From: an endosymbiont of Lamellibrachia barhami
GTDB taxonomy: Bacteria; Pseudomonadota; Gammaproteobacteria; Chromatiales; Chromatiaceae
DNA: 33,705 nucleotides
Direction: 5' to 3'
Assembly (NCBI RefSeq): GCF_011947365.2
Contig: NZ_JAAVSH020000001.1
Span: forward strand, 2,814,301 to 2,848,005
The notes under the pieces are model-generated. The model was given only the letters and a program-made list of their open reading frames with translations, did no database searches and was not told the origin of the DNA. Made by a program: the position numbers and the translations under genes. Below are positions 8,757-17,413 of the stretch, one piece after another. Position 1 is the first letter of the stretch. Every line of letters begins with the position of its first letter.

Positions 8757-8785
8757 TTGACTATTTAATAAATTACTAATATTCT
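8757..8785 (+). promoter_or_regulatory. Sigma-70 type promoter for the sulfur globule gene
   Basis: TTGACT (8757-8762), a 17-base AT-rich spacer and TATTCT (8780-8785) give a near-consensus promoter. A start near 8792 would leave a leader of about 60 bases before ATG 8854. The flanking DNA is notably AT-rich compared with its neighbours. Confidence 0.6.
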
Positions 8786-8853
8786 TTTGTACCAGAAGGC
8801 AGCAGCACCGCTTTCAAAAGGTTTTCAAACAAACATCCATGAGGATTAAAAAA

Positions 8854-9153
8854 ATGTCTAAGATTGTTAAAGCCGCAGCAGCTGCTGCTCTGATCGTTGC
8901 TTCCGCTTCCGCTTCTGCCTGGTGGGGCGGTCCTTGGGGTAATCGTGGTTGGGACAACAATGGTTTCGGTGACGGCTGGGGCGACGGTTCTGGTGACTTC
9001 AGCTTCGGCATGAGCGGAAGTGCTCGTGGTTCTGGCTATGGCCGCGGCAACAACCGTTACAATAACAACTACGGTTACGGCGCTCCTTACGGTTACGGCG
9101 CTCCTTACGGCGCTCCTGCTGCTCCCGTAGCACCTGCCGCTCCTGCCAAGTAA
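8854..9153 (+). CDS. sgp: Secreted sulfur globule protein
   Basis: A 99-residue precursor starting at ATG 8854, chosen over ATG 8839 because GAGGAT sits at ideal distance before it. Residues 1-22 are a Sec signal peptide (positive MSKIVK, an Ala-rich core, ASASA cleavage site), leaving a mature protein that begins WWGGPWG. The rest is low complexity: Gly/Trp/Asn/Asp-rich, then Gly/Tyr repeats (two GYGAPY units plus APYGAP) and a Pro/Ala tail ending APAAPAK. This matches the envelope proteins that coat periplasmic sulfur globules in Allochromatium and sulfur-oxidising symbionts. It has its own promoter and a strong terminator, as expected for an abundant monocistronic product. The assignment is by composition and architecture, which is distinctive but not proof. 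Confidence 0.8.
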   Translation: MSKIVKAAAAAALIVASASASAWWGGPWGNRGWDNNGFGDGWGDGSGDFSFGMSGSARGSGYGRGNNRYNNNYGYGAPYGYGAPYGAPAAPVAPAAPAK

Positions 9154-9185
9154 TCACCCTTTGGTGATCGCTGACAGTTAGCGAA

Positions 9186-9202
9186 GGCACAGTATTTGTG
9201 CC
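9186..9202 (+). repeat. Small hairpin after the sulfur globule gene
   Basis: GGCACA (9186-9191) and TGTGCC (9197-9202) pair around GTATT. It stands between the stop codon and the main terminator hairpin and may protect the 3' end of the transcript. Confidence 0.5.
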
Positions 9203-9206
9203 AATC

Positions 9207-9246
9207 CACACAGGCGGACATTTTGTCCGCCTGTGTGCGTTTTGGG
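9207..9246 (+). terminator. Strong rho-independent terminator of the sulfur globule gene
   Basis: A perfect 14-bp stem (CACACAGGCGGACA at 9207-9220 with its complement at 9224-9237) and a 3-base TTT loop are followed by CGTTTTG. The stem is GC-rich and lies 53 bases past the stop codon. Confidence 0.8.
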
Positions 9247-9864
9247 CCGCTATTTTCCACTGCCCTGCAATAGATCCAAGTCGACAACTTCCTCAGGCCG
9301 GATACCAGGAATCCATAGTGAATGCTGGCCAGCTGACTGCCATACGCCTGCAATCCTTCTCCAGAATCACCCATCGAATCTTCAAACTACCGTATTAGAC
9401 CCTCCTTTTTCACCCAGCACGCCATTATGCGGCGCCAACTGGAAATAGCACACCAAAGCTCCCACCTACACGATACAGCTCTTTCACGGAGAGAAAGGAA
9501 CAGGCTAAGCGCTGCTTGCCCGCTCCATCCTCAAAAACAGCCATATTTAAGATACCCATACAAGCACACCGAAGCGAAGGAGGGTTTGATCAAGATACCG
9601 AACAGGGGTACGTTGTTACTGTATGAGATTGCAGCCAAGGCTCCTGAATAGATCCCACATTTTTTGGCGGAAGTTAATAATAACGGCAACACTGCGCAGC
9701 AAACTGCGGGGCAATGTGAGCGAGTCTTGAGGCAATAATCTCCGATATAATGTCGGGGTCAGACTTTGGTTGTAAGCAATCCACTTCAGGGTTGTTAAAA
9801 AACTCACCTGCAACGAACTGTGACATTCACGATAATTGATGATTATTTAATTTGGGGTACTAGC
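9247..9864. other. Gene-poor gap between sulfur globule gene and LCIB-like gene
   Basis: No convincing gene is seen on either strand. Short frames (for example 9427-9651) have no recognisable motif. GGGGTCAGAC at 9754-9763 recalls the core of the 3187-3240 palindrome but lacks a partner arm. The last 45 bases are AT-rich and may hold the promoter of the next gene. Confidence 0.5.
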
Positions 9865-11010
9865 ATGTACGGAACCACCGGCTTAATTTCAAGTCTTTTA
9901 GGCGCCTATCAGATGTCAGAGGTGTCGATGCGCTATAGCCGATTCATTCCTCGCTTTTACAATTTGGCAAAATCACTGGGGTTCGAGCGGGGGAAGATCA
10001 TGCCCTCCCGGGCCTTCTGCTCTGATGAGAGCCAGGGGTATCCGATCATATTGATTGCAAAACATTTCGGCTCCTTCCCATTTAATCACGGTCTGGTGGG
10101 TGGCATTGTTGCCACTGACAGGCATGCCCCCCATGCACATCACGGCAAGGATCTGGTTATCATTCAAGCCAGCCATGTGGGTTATGACCCGGAAAACGGA
10201 CGATTTGGGGTCTATCGCAGACTCCAGACCGAGAAGACGAGCGAGACCTCCAACTGCGGAAAGATCTGCGGCGCACTGGATTGGTATCAGCGTGAATATG
10301 CGTTCGCACGGGACAATATTTTTCTCTATAGGGAAAACGGTGAAAACAAGGTCATTGTAGACAACCTCCTGCTGCATGCAGAACGCAACGAAGGCCTGCT
10401 GCTCAAGTTAGATAGAATCGTGAAGGTGGACGCTCAGGGCAATCCAATACCGGAAATATCAAAAAGCACCGCAAAGGTTTTTTCTGCTTCGCCGGCTCTG
10501 CTTGATTATCTGGAAGACTATGAGTGGAAGCAGGATCGCGCTGAACCTATCGGCCGCCGCCTGCATCCTGACCTTTTCTTCTATAAACGTGAAATCAGCC
10601 ATCATCATGAGGGCCGGGATCATCTGGAGAAAAATCTTATCGATGTAATGCCCTATGTTGTTACATCGCAATGGCCGGCACTCACGGCTGCTCAGGCAAA
10701 CACTCAGGTAGAGTTTGACCGGGCCTTTAGAACCATCCTTCAAGAACCCGCATACAGTAATAAAAAGATCTTATTCATATCGGGGCTGAATGTAGATATC
10801 TCACCACAGGAAGGACAGGTGTTCCCGCTTACAAAGTTCATTCCATGGGCCGCTTACGTCCAGGACGAACATGGAAATCATCAGACCTGGGAACAGACTG
10901 AACTCTATGAACAACTGCTGGCGCAGTCAACAGAGAACCCGGATCAGATTGATCTGGAGATGGCAATCGAAATCATGGAGAAGGAAAAAGAGATACGGTT
11001 ACCCTTTTAG
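9865..11010 (+). CDS. LCIB-like carbonic anhydrase family protein
   Basis: A 381-residue soluble protein from ATG 9865 (GGGGT upstream; an in-frame GTG at 9820 is the alternative). Motifs in order are FCSDES (Cys52, Asp54), SFPFNHGLVGG (70-80), HAPHAHHGKD (87-96), ASHVGYDPENG (102-112) and CGKICGALDWY (131-141). The C-x-D-E, GL-G, H-x-P, H-[IV]-G and CGAL order matches the limiting-CO2-inducible B/C proteins, which have a beta-carbonic-anhydrase-like fold with zinc held by Cys, His, Cys; here Cys52, His104 and Cys135 are the likely ligands. There is no signal peptide, so it is cytoplasmic. The role, interconverting CO2 and bicarbonate for carbon fixation, is inferred. No carboxysome or RuBisCO gene is nearby. 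The C-terminal 240 residues, with AAYVQDEHGNHQTWEQ, are less familiar to me. Confidence 0.7.
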   Translation: MYGTTGLISSLLGAYQMSEVSMRYSRFIPRFYNLAKSLGFERGKIMPSRAFCSDESQGYPIILIAKHFGSFPFNHGLVGGIVATDRHAPHAHHGKDLVIIQASHVGYDPENGRFGVYRRLQTEKTSETSNCGKICGALDWYQREYAFARDNIFLYRENGENKVIVDNLLLHAERNEGLLLKLDRIVKVDAQGNPIPEISKSTAKVFSASPALLDYLEDYEWKQDRAEPIGRRLHPDLFFYKREISHHHEGRDHLEKNLIDVMPYVVTSQWPALTAAQANTQVEFDRAFRTILQEPAYSNKKILFISGLNVDISPQEGQVFPLTKFIPWAAYVQDEHGNHQTWEQTELYEQLLAQSTENPDQIDLEMAIEIMEKEKEIRLPF

Positions 11011-11036
11011 CAAACAAAAAGAGGACAGCGCACATT

Positions 11037-11076
11037 GTTGGGTTACGGCCCAAAAGAGGGCCTAACCCAACCTACC
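11037..11076. repeat. REP-like hairpin behind the LCIB-like gene
   Basis: GTTGGGTTACGGCCC (11037-11051) pairs with GGGCCTAACCCAAC (11058-11071) with one bulged base, then CTACC. The GTTGGGTTA...TAACCCAACCTAC pattern is a widespread intergenic repeat type in gammaproteobacteria. It could also help end the upstream transcript. Confidence 0.65.
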
Positions 11077-11133
11077 CAAGAGGTTTGCCATTCGGGACAG
11101 ATCTACTTTTTCGGATGGACAAGCCGCCAATTT

Positions 11134-11157
11134 CAAAAGCCCGCGAAAAGCGGGCCA
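11134..11157 (-). terminator. Rho-independent terminator of ssb
   Basis: Read on the minus strand, GCCCGC-TTTTC-GCGGGC is followed by TTTTGAAATT. It lies about 30 bases past the ssb stop codon and fits ending the MFS-ssb transcript. Confidence 0.75.
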
Positions 11158-11184
11158 TATGACAGTTTATATCGCTGGCATCCG

Positions 11185-11655
11185 TCAGAACGGAATATCA
11201 TCATCAAAATCATTATCAGGCATCGGCGCAGGTGCGGGCGCGGGCGCGGATGCTTGCGGCTGCGACGGGGCCGACTGCTGTGGCGCAGGTGCGTTATCGA
11301 AGGAGGCACTGCCGCCGCCCCGACTGTCGAGCATCTGCATCTCACTGGCCACAATCTCTGTGGTATAGCGATCCTGACCATCCTGCCCCTGCCACTTACG
11401 AGTACGCAGACTACCTTCGATATAGACCTTGGAGCCCTTTTTCAGATACTCGCCCATGATCTCGCCAAGGCGGTTGAAGCCCACTACGCGATGCCACTCG
11501 GTTCTCTCCTGCTGCTGGCCTGTGTTCTTGTCTTTCCAGCTTTCGGACGTTGCCACTGTGACATTGGTAACCGCTCCACCGCTCGGCATGTAACGGGTCT
11601 CAGGGTCTTTACCCAGATTGCCGATCAGGATTACTTTGTTGATTCCTCTTGCCAT
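11185..11655 (-). CDS. ssb: Single-stranded DNA-binding protein
   Basis: A 156-residue SSB. Residues 1 to about 110 form the OB fold ([49 protein letters not shown]), followed by a Pro/Ala/Gln-rich linker and the acidic tail [10 protein letters not shown] that docks repair and replication partners. A clear GGAGG precedes the ATG. It follows the MFS gene by 118 bases on the same strand and shares a divergent region with uvrA, the common gammaproteobacterial arrangement. Confidence 0.97.
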   Translation of the reverse strand: MARGINKVILIGNLGKDPETRYMPSGGAVTNVTVATSESWKDKNTGQQQERTEWHRVVGFNRLGEIMGEYLKKGSKVYIEGSLRTRKWQGQDGQDRYTTEIVASEMQMLDSRGGGSASFDNAPAPQQSAPSQPQASAPAPAPAPMPDNDFDDDIPF

Positions 11656-11773
11656 CTTTCCTCCTTAGACTCCAAGATTTGCAGCTTCCCTGCCTGTGGA
11701 GCGCTGTATAAATTTAATTGGTTCAACTCCCCTGCTGCAAAAAGGCAGCGGGTGGGAGTTTAGAATAACTGAT

Positions 11774-13159
11774 TTATGCCTCAGAGACACAATAGGGATC
11801 CAGCGCAGATTCATCAAATAACGCCAAATCCACTTTCAGATAGGCGACACCATCCTCGACGATGACAACTGCCTGAGACACTCCGTCAACCTCGGTCAGC
11901 TTTCCTTCGAGCAGACTGGCCTGTTGTAGATCCATACTGCCGACCGGCAGGAGGAAGTTACTGAGCTGCTTCGGATCGTTCATGCCCCGCGCAATCAATA
12001 GCCAGAGCAGGGCAACCCCACCACAGAAGAGGAAGACCCCTTCAATGCCGAACCGGGTATGCACCAAACCACCCAGCAGGCCACCACCGAAAGCACCGAG
12101 GAACTGCGAACTGGAGTAGACACCCATCGCCGTGCCTTTGCGCTCACCCGGTGCCATCTTGGCAATCAGAGAGGGCAGCGTCGCCTCCAGCAGATTGAAC
12201 GCGGTAAAGAAGACCAGTAGTCCCACTGCCATGCCAATCAGACTGCTCTTGAACAGATAGAGTCCGAACAAGGATAGCATCAGCGCCGCAACGGCACCGA
12301 TGAATACAGGTTTCATCCGCTGCTTGCTCTCTGCGGCAATGATAAAGGGGACCATCGCCCCCATGGCCAGCAACATCACCGGCAGATAGATTATCCAGTG
12401 ACTCTCACTGACCAACCCAAGATCGCGCAGGACCAGCGGATAGGCCAGGAACAGCGCGGTAAGAATCATATGGAGGGCAAAGATACCAAAGTCGAGCCGT
12501 AACAGTTCCGGCTCCGCCAACACCTTACCAAACTGCCCAGGCACAGCCTCAGCATCGCGATGAAAAACACTCTTTGCCGGTGTCGGCACCACAAACAACA
12601 CCACCAAAATCCCGCCCAGAGCAAGCCCTGCAGTCAGCCAGAAGATACCGGGGACGCCGATCCAGCTATTGAGCACGGGTCCCAACACCAGGGATACCGC
12701 AAAGGCGAAGCCTATACTCATGCCGATGATCGCCATGATACGCAGGCGCCGCTGCTCACGACTGAGATCAGCCGCCAGCGCCATGATAACCGCAGCTATC
12801 GCCCCACCACCCTGCAGGGCGCGTCCGAGAATGATGCCCCAAATATCATCGGCAGATGCAGCCACCACGCTGCCAAACGCGAATATCAGCAGGCCGGCGA
12901 TGATCACAGGTTTGCGCCCGACGCGATCGGAAAGCATGCCGAAGGGAATCTGCAAAACAGCCTGGGTCAGACCATAAACACCGATAGCCACACCGATCAG
13001 CAACGGTGTCACATCTGCCAAACCTTCGGCGTAGAGGGCAAAAACCGGCAGAATCAAAAACAGACCCAGCATGCGCAGGGAAAATATTCCTGCCAGAGAA
13101 AAGGCTGCACGCCGTTCAACCGGGTTCAGGCCCGATGCACCATCCCCTGCTTTCGTCAT
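11774..13159 (-). CDS. MFS transporter, YajR-like, with C-terminal cytosolic domain
   Basis: A 461-residue inner-membrane major facilitator with 12 hydrophobic segments. It has LRMLGLFLILPVFALYAEGL in helix 1, the loop 2-3 signature GMLSDRVGRKPVI and the helix 4 ALQGGGAIAA. About 70 residues follow the last helix and form a small soluble domain (EGKLTEVDGVSQAVVIVEDGVAYLKVD), like the ferredoxin-fold YAM domain of E. coli YajR. The start is ATG 13159 (MTKAGDG); longer in-frame extension upstream would run into the uvrA promoter region and looks non-coding. Its substrate is unknown. It is probably co-transcribed with ssb and divergent from uvrA. Confidence 0.9.
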   Translation of the reverse strand: MTKAGDGASGLNPVERRAAFSLAGIFSLRMLGLFLILPVFALYAEGLADVTPLLIGVAIGVYGLTQAVLQIPFGMLSDRVGRKPVIIAGLLIFAFGSVVAASADDIWGIILGRALQGGGAIAAVIMALAADLSREQRRLRIMAIIGMSIGFAFAVSLVLGPVLNSWIGVPGIFWLTAGLALGGILVVLFVVPTPAKSVFHRDAEAVPGQFGKVLAEPELLRLDFGIFALHMILTALFLAYPLVLRDLGLVSESHWIIYLPVMLLAMGAMVPFIIAAESKQRMKPVFIGAVAALMLSLFGLYLFKSSLIGMAVGLLVFFTAFNLLEATLPSLIAKMAPGERKGTAMGVYSSSQFLGAFGGGLLGGLVHTRFGIEGVFLFCGGVALLWLLIARGMNDPKQLSNFLLPVGSMDLQQASLLEGKLTEVDGVSQAVVIVEDGVAYLKVDLALFDESALDPYCVSEA

Positions 13160-13273
13160 AACTGATCCACTTTGCCACTCGCTAAAAAGAGGGCGTATAG
13201 TAGCAGGTTCGCTCAAATAGATGCACACCGCTGAAAATGCGGTTTTACGGGCCACAGAGCCGCAAAACAAAAG
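13160..13273. promoter_or_regulatory. Divergent promoter region between MFS-ssb and uvrA
   Basis: These 114 bases must hold the promoters of both directions. I see no clear CTGT-N8-ACAG LexA box, although uvrA is SOS-controlled in many gammaproteobacteria, and no strong sigma-70 hexamers. Confidence 0.45.
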
Positions 13274-16102
13274 ATGGAAACAATCCGAATTCGTGGGGCC
13301 CGTACCCACAACCTGCAGAATATCGACCTCGATCTGCCCCGTGACAAGCTGATCGTCATTACCGGTATATCTGGTTCCGGCAAGTCATCCCTGGCCTTCG
13401 ATACCATCTACGCCGAGGGCCAGCGCCGTTATGTGGAATCACTCTCCGCCTACGCAAGACAATTTCTGTCGCTGATGGAAAAGCCCGATGTGGACCATAT
13501 TGAAGGTCTCTCACCGGCCATCTCCATCGAGCAGAAGACCACCTCCCACAACCCGCGCTCCACCGTCGGAACCATTACCGAGATCTACGACTATCTGCGT
13601 CTGCTGTTTGCCCGCGCCGGCACCCCACGTTGCCCGCAACACGATAGCGTGCTCGAAGCACAGACCGTCAGCCAAATGGTGGATCAGATACTTTCCCTGC
13701 CTGAGGGAAGCCGCCTGCTGTTGTTGGCTCCGGTAATTTCCGAGCGCAAGGGGGAACACCACAAGCTGTTGCAGGAGATGCATGCCCAAGGGTTTATCCG
13801 CGCCCGTATCGACGGCGAGATCTTTGAACTCGACGAGCCGCCGGAGTTGGAGCTCAACAAGAAACACAGCATCGAAATCGTAGTGGATCGTTTCAAGGTG
13901 CGCCCCGATCTGGCAAACCGGCTAGCAGAGTCCTTTGAGACCGCACTCCATCTCTCCGACGGCCTTGCCCGGGTCGCCTGGATGGATGAGAGCGGCGAAG
14001 AACTGGTCTTCTCCTCCCGCTTTGCCTGCCCGCAGTGCGGCTACAGCCTGCCGGAACTGGAACCGCGTCTCTTCTCCTTCAACAACCCGGTGGGAGCTTG
14101 TCCCACCTGCGACGGTCTTGGCGTGGAGCAGTTTTTTGACCCGGAGAAGGCGGTCGCCCACCCCGAACTCCCTCTGGCCGGCGGCGCCGTACGGGGCTGG
14201 GATCGCCGCAACGCCTACTACTACCAGATGATTACCTCTCTGGGCCGCCACTACGATTTTGATCCCGAAACACCTTGGGAGGATTTGCCGGAGAAGACAC
14301 GCAGGGTTATTCTCTACGGCAGCAAACGGGAGTCCATCAAGTTCAGCTATTTCAACGAACGTGGCCGCTCCACCACCAAGACCCACCCCTTCGAAGGTAT
14401 CATCCGCAACATGGAACGCCGCTATCGGGAGACCGAATCCAACGCGGTGCGTGAGGAGCTTGCACGCTATATATCAAGCCAACCCTGCCCTCAGTGTGGT
14501 GGTACGCGTCTCAATGAAGCAGCCCGCCACGTCTTTATCCTGGATCATAATCTGCCGAGATTGACCGCATTGCCCATCGGCAAGGCCCTCGGTTTCTTCT
14601 CTACACTGGAACTTCCCGGCAAGCGAGGCGAGATCGCCTCCAAGATAGTGAGTGAAATAGAGCAACGACTCAGTTTTCTCGCCAATGTGGGCCTCGACTA
14701 TCTGACCCTCGACCGGAGCGCAGAGACACTCTCCGGCGGGGAAGCGCAACGCATCCGGCTCGCCAGCCAGATCGGTGCAGGCCTCGTGGGGGTCATGTAT
14801 GTTTTGGATGAACCCTCTATCGGCTTGCATCAGCGGGACAATGAACGCCTGCTAAAGACGCTCATCTACCTGCGGGATCTGGGCAACACCGTCATCGTCG
14901 TTGAACATGACGAAGAGGCGATCTGCATGGCCGATCATGTGGTAGACATCGGACCCGGCGCCGGTGTGCATGGAGGCCGAATCATTGCCGAAGGCACGGC
15001 AGCACAGATCAAAGAAAACACCGAGTCACTTACCGGCCGGTATCTTGCCGGTGTCATGTCGATAGCAATCCCTGACACACGCACACCCTGCGATCCCGAA
15101 CGGCAACTTCGGGTTATCGGTGCACGCAGCAACAACCTGAAGTCGATCGATCTCTCCATTCCGGTCGGCACCTTTTGTTGCGTCACAGGGGTTTCCGGCT
15201 CCGGCAAGTCGACCCTCATCAACGACACCCTATACCCTGTCTGCGCTGCCGTTTTAAACGGAGCCAACACATCCCCGGCACCACACGACGAGGTGCTTGG
15301 TCTCGACCTCTTCGACAAAGTGGTGGATATCGATCAGAGTCCTATTGGGCGCACCCCCCGCTCCAATCCGGCCACCTACACCGGCCTCTTCACCCCGATC
15401 CGGGAACTCTTTGCCGGCACTCCGGAATCCCGCGCGCGTGGCTATTCTCCAGGGCGTTTCAGTTTCAACGTCAAAGGAGGGCGCTGTGAAGCCTGCAGAG
15501 GCGATGGCGTCACTAAGGTGGAGATGCACTTTCTGCCCGATATCTATGTGCAGTGCGATATCTGCAAAGGCAAGCGTTATAACCGCGAGACCCTTGAAGT
15601 CAAATACAAGGGCAAAACTGTCGACCAAGTGTTGAACATGACTGTGGAGATGGCGCTTGAGTTCTTCGACGCAGTCCCGTCCCTCAAGAGAAAATTGCAG
15701 ACCCTGATGGATGTCGGCCTCTCTTATATCTCATTGGGACAAAACGCCACCACACTCTCCGGCGGTGAGGCACAACGCGTCAAGCTCTCCCGCGAGCTAT
15801 CGAAACGCGATACCGGCAATACACTCTATATCCTCGATGAGCCGACAACCGGGCTCCATTTTCATGACGTCAAACACCTGCTGGAAGTGCTCCACCGCCT
15901 GCGTGACCACGGCAACACCGTCATTGTCATCGAACACAATCTCGACGTCATCAAGACTGCAGACTGGGTTATCGACTTGGGACCGGAAGGGGGGGATAAA
16001 GGTGGTGAGATCATTGCGACCGGAACCCCGGAGACCGTAGCGAATATAGCCGCATCCCATACCGGTCGGTATCTGAAACCACTGCTTGAGCGAAAACGCT
16101 AG
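13274..16102 (+). CDS. uvrA: UvrABC system ATPase UvrA
   Basis: UvrA finds DNA damage in nucleotide excision repair and loads UvrB. The 942-residue protein is full length. It has two ABC ATPase halves: Walker [10 protein letters not shown] at 31-39 and GVSGSGKST near 640, and two LSGGEAQR signatures, each followed by a Walker B ([13 protein letters not shown] and [13 protein letters not shown]). Zinc-binding cysteines are visible (CPQCGYS...CPTCDG, CPQCGG, and CEACRGDG...CDICKG). The frame is unbroken. Its TAG stop is provided by the first bases of a REP-like palindrome. Confidence 0.98.
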   Translation: METIRIRGARTHNLQNIDLDLPRDKLIVITGISGSGKSSLAFDTIYAEGQRRYVESLSAYARQFLSLMEKPDVDHIEGLSPAISIEQKTTSHNPRSTVGTITEIYDYLRLLFARAGTPRCPQHDSVLEAQTVSQMVDQILSLPEGSRLLLLAPVISERKGEHHKLLQEMHAQGFIRARIDGEIFELDEPPELELNKKHSIEIVVDRFKVRPDLANRLAESFETALHLSDGLARVAWMDESGEELVFSSRFACPQCGYSLPELEPRLFSFNNPVGACPTCDGLGVEQFFDPEKAVAHPELPLAGGAVRGWDRRNAYYYQMITSLGRHYDFDPETPWEDLPEKTRRVILYGSKRESIKFSYFNERGRSTTKTHPFEGIIRNMERRYRETESNAVREELARYISSQPCPQCGGTRLNEAARHVFILDHNLPRLTALPIGKALGFFSTLELPGKRGEIASKIVSEIEQRLSFLANVGLDYLTLDRSAETLSGGEAQRIRLASQIGAGLVGVMYVLDEPSIGLHQRDNERLLKTLIYLRDLGNTVIVVEHDEEAICMADHVVDIGPGAGVHGGRIIAEGTAAQIKENTESLTGRYLAGVMSIAIPDTRTPCDPERQLRVIGARSNNLKSIDLSIPVGTFCCVTGVSGSGKSTLINDTLYPVCAAVLNGANTSPAPHDEVLGLDLFDKVVDIDQSPIGRTPRSNPATYTGLFTPIRELFAGTPESRARGYSPGRFSFNVKGGRCEACRGDGVTKVEMHFLPDIYVQCDICKGKRYNRETLEVKYKGKTVDQVLNMTVEMALEFFDAVPSLKRKLQTLMDVGLSYISLGQNATTLSGGEAQRVKLSRELSKRDTGNTLYILDEPTTGLHFHDVKHLLEVLHRLRDHGNTVIVIEHNLDVIKTADWVIDLGPEGGDKGGEIIATGTPETVANIAASHTGRYLKPLLERKR

Positions 16103-16185
16103 GTCTGATCAAGCGTAGCGGAACCGGCAAACACTGCTGGATTGACCGAATCCATTGCCTGATCCGCTGCGCCTGATCAGGCCTA
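16100..16185. repeat. REP-like palindromic element B, supplies two stop codons
   Basis: The element runs from TAGGTCTGATCAAGCGTAGC to CTGCGCCTGATCAGGCCTA. About 25 of the outer 31 bases at each end are complementary. It is related to element A (7290-7380): both share AGCGGAACCGGCAA and GATCAGGCCTA. Its left terminal TAG is the uvrA stop and its right terminal CTA is, on the minus strand, the TAG stop of the DUF62 gene. It fills the whole space between the two convergent genes. Confidence 0.8.
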
Positions 16186-16926
16186 CGAACTGCCTATGAT
16201 TGTTATCGGATCACCAAGCCCTGCATCAAAGCGCTTCCGGGCACTACCCTGATTGACCGCAATCTCGATCAATCCCATTGAATTTGCATACCAGAACGGC
16301 TCTCCCGGTGGGCATTCACTAAAGATCAATCCAGCGTTGATTCTCTGGTTTGCAAGCACAATCGCTGAAGTCTCGTCGACAGCAGCAGCACGCATGCCGG
16401 TAATCAGGTTGCCGAAGCCATCAATATAGATAATTTTTGACAGGTCGTCTGGAAGTCCACAACCCATTATCTGGGCAGTCGTCAGGGAGTCTCCCTGAAC
16501 TGATTCGTCAGCGGCAATTTTGGCAGCCACTGGTGCAAAGAGGTCTCTGCCATGGAAACTATTGGAGAGCACCTTTGGTCGCCAGGTTATCGACCAGATT
16601 CTGCATTGGGATGCCCTGCGCACAACCAGTGCAAGCAGGCCATTATCCGGCCCCACATACCATTTTCCATCTGCCTCCACCATGAGGGGCTGACGACTGC
16701 CCCCTACTCCTGGATCCACTACACAGACAAATACCGTTGCAACGGGAAAGGGATCCGTTAGTCTTGGGATGAGATAAGCTGAAAGTTCAGAAGTGAACCG
16801 TGGCAGATCGGAGATCAGATCGACAACGCGGAATTGCTCTGAATGCTGCAGGATTGCGGCATGCATCTGTCCGGTATAGGGACCGGTCACACCAAAGTCG
16901 GTAAGTGTGGCAATCAGTTTAGGCAC
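16183..16926 (-). CDS. SAM hydroxide adenosyltransferase (DUF62 family)
   Basis: A 247-residue protein with the DUF62/SAM_adeno_trans signature: LTDFGVTGPYTGQMHAAI at the N-terminus, VVDPGVGGSRQPL, GPDNGLLALV, NSFHGRDLFAPVAAKIA and IDGFGNLITGM. Known members hydrolyse S-adenosylmethionine to adenosine and methionine; relatives act as fluorinases or chlorinases, but the generic bacterial enzyme is a hydrolase, which is the likely role here. It lies 48 bases beyond rplQ on the same strand but behind a strong terminator, so it probably has its own promoter or depends on read-through. The physiological purpose is unclear for the family. Confidence 0.9.
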   Translation of the reverse strand: MPKLIATLTDFGVTGPYTGQMHAAILQHSEQFRVVDLISDLPRFTSELSAYLIPRLTDPFPVATVFVCVVDPGVGGSRQPLMVEADGKWYVGPDNGLLALVVRRASQCRIWSITWRPKVLSNSFHGRDLFAPVAAKIAADESVQGDSLTTAQIMGCGLPDDLSKIIYIDGFGNLITGMRAAAVDETSAIVLANQRINAGLIFSECPPGEPFWYANSMGLIEIAVNQGSARKRFDAGLGDPITIIGSS

Positions 16927-16944
16927 TGTGGGACAGCAGACAAT

Positions 16945-16973
16945 AAAAAAGCCGGGGTAGACCCGGCTTTTTT
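16945..16973 (-). terminator. Terminator of the S10-spc-alpha ribosomal cluster
   Basis: GCCGGG (16951-16956) and CCCGGC (16962-16967) pair around a 5-base loop, flanked by A6 and T6 runs that extend the stem and give a T tract in either direction. It lies just past the rplQ stop codon. Confidence 0.9.
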
Positions 16974-16974
16974 A

Positions 16975-17364
16975 TTAATCTTCGCTTTCGCTCGATTCTT
17001 CTTCGACAGGCCTGTCGACAAGCTCGACAAATGCCATCGGCGCTTTGTCACCATCGCGATAGCCACATTTAAGGATACGCAGATAACCACCTGGACGATC
17101 CTTGTAACGAGGACCAAGGTCGGTGAACAGCTTGCCGACTGCGGCATCGTCACGCAGGCGTGCGAATGCCAGCCGGCGTTTGGCAACGCTATCACTCTTG
17201 GACATGGTAATAAGAGGCTCGGCTACACGGCGCAATTCTTTTGCCTTGGGCAGAGTGGTTTTGATCAATTCTTGGTTGATCAATGAAACAGTCATGTTGC
17301 GAAACATCGCCTGGCGATGACTGCTGTTACGGTTCAATTGCCGTCCGGATTTGCGATGACGCAT
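16975..17364 (-). CDS. rplQ: 50S ribosomal protein L17
   Basis: 129 residues starting [20 protein letters not shown], the diagnostic N-terminus, with [20 protein letters not shown] in the middle and an acidic Glu/Ser/Asp tail. L17 sits near the exit tunnel of the large subunit. It is the last gene of the alpha operon, 49 bases after rpoA, and is followed directly by the cluster terminator. Confidence 0.97.
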   Translation of the reverse strand: MRHRKSGRQLNRNSSHRQAMFRNMTVSLINQELIKTTLPKAKELRRVAEPLITMSKSDSVAKRRLAFARLRDDAAVGKLFTDLGPRYKDRPGGYLRILKCGYRDGDKAPMAFVELVDRPVEEESSESED

Positions 17365-17413
17365 GGATCGACTTCCCTAAAATCTAATAGTTAATGAATT
17401 CGGTGTTAGCTGA

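Noticed and set aside
8929-9130. Short GGT/TAC-rich near-repeats that look like a tandem array
   Set aside because: They are codons for the Gly/Tyr/Ala-Pro repeats of the sulfur globule protein, not a CRISPR or satellite array.
9616-9813. Minus-strand 65-residue frame in the gap before the LCIB-like gene
   Set aside because: No recognisable motif and no ribosome-binding site; includes a repeat-like GGGGTCAGAC on the other strand.
12560-13165. Plus-strand 201-residue frame opposite the MFS gene
   Set aside because: Composition rich in His/Gln/Asn typical of an antisense shadow; the MFS frame explains the DNA.
13160-13273. Possible LexA box before uvrA
   Set aside because: No CTGT-N8-ACAG match close enough to consensus was found.
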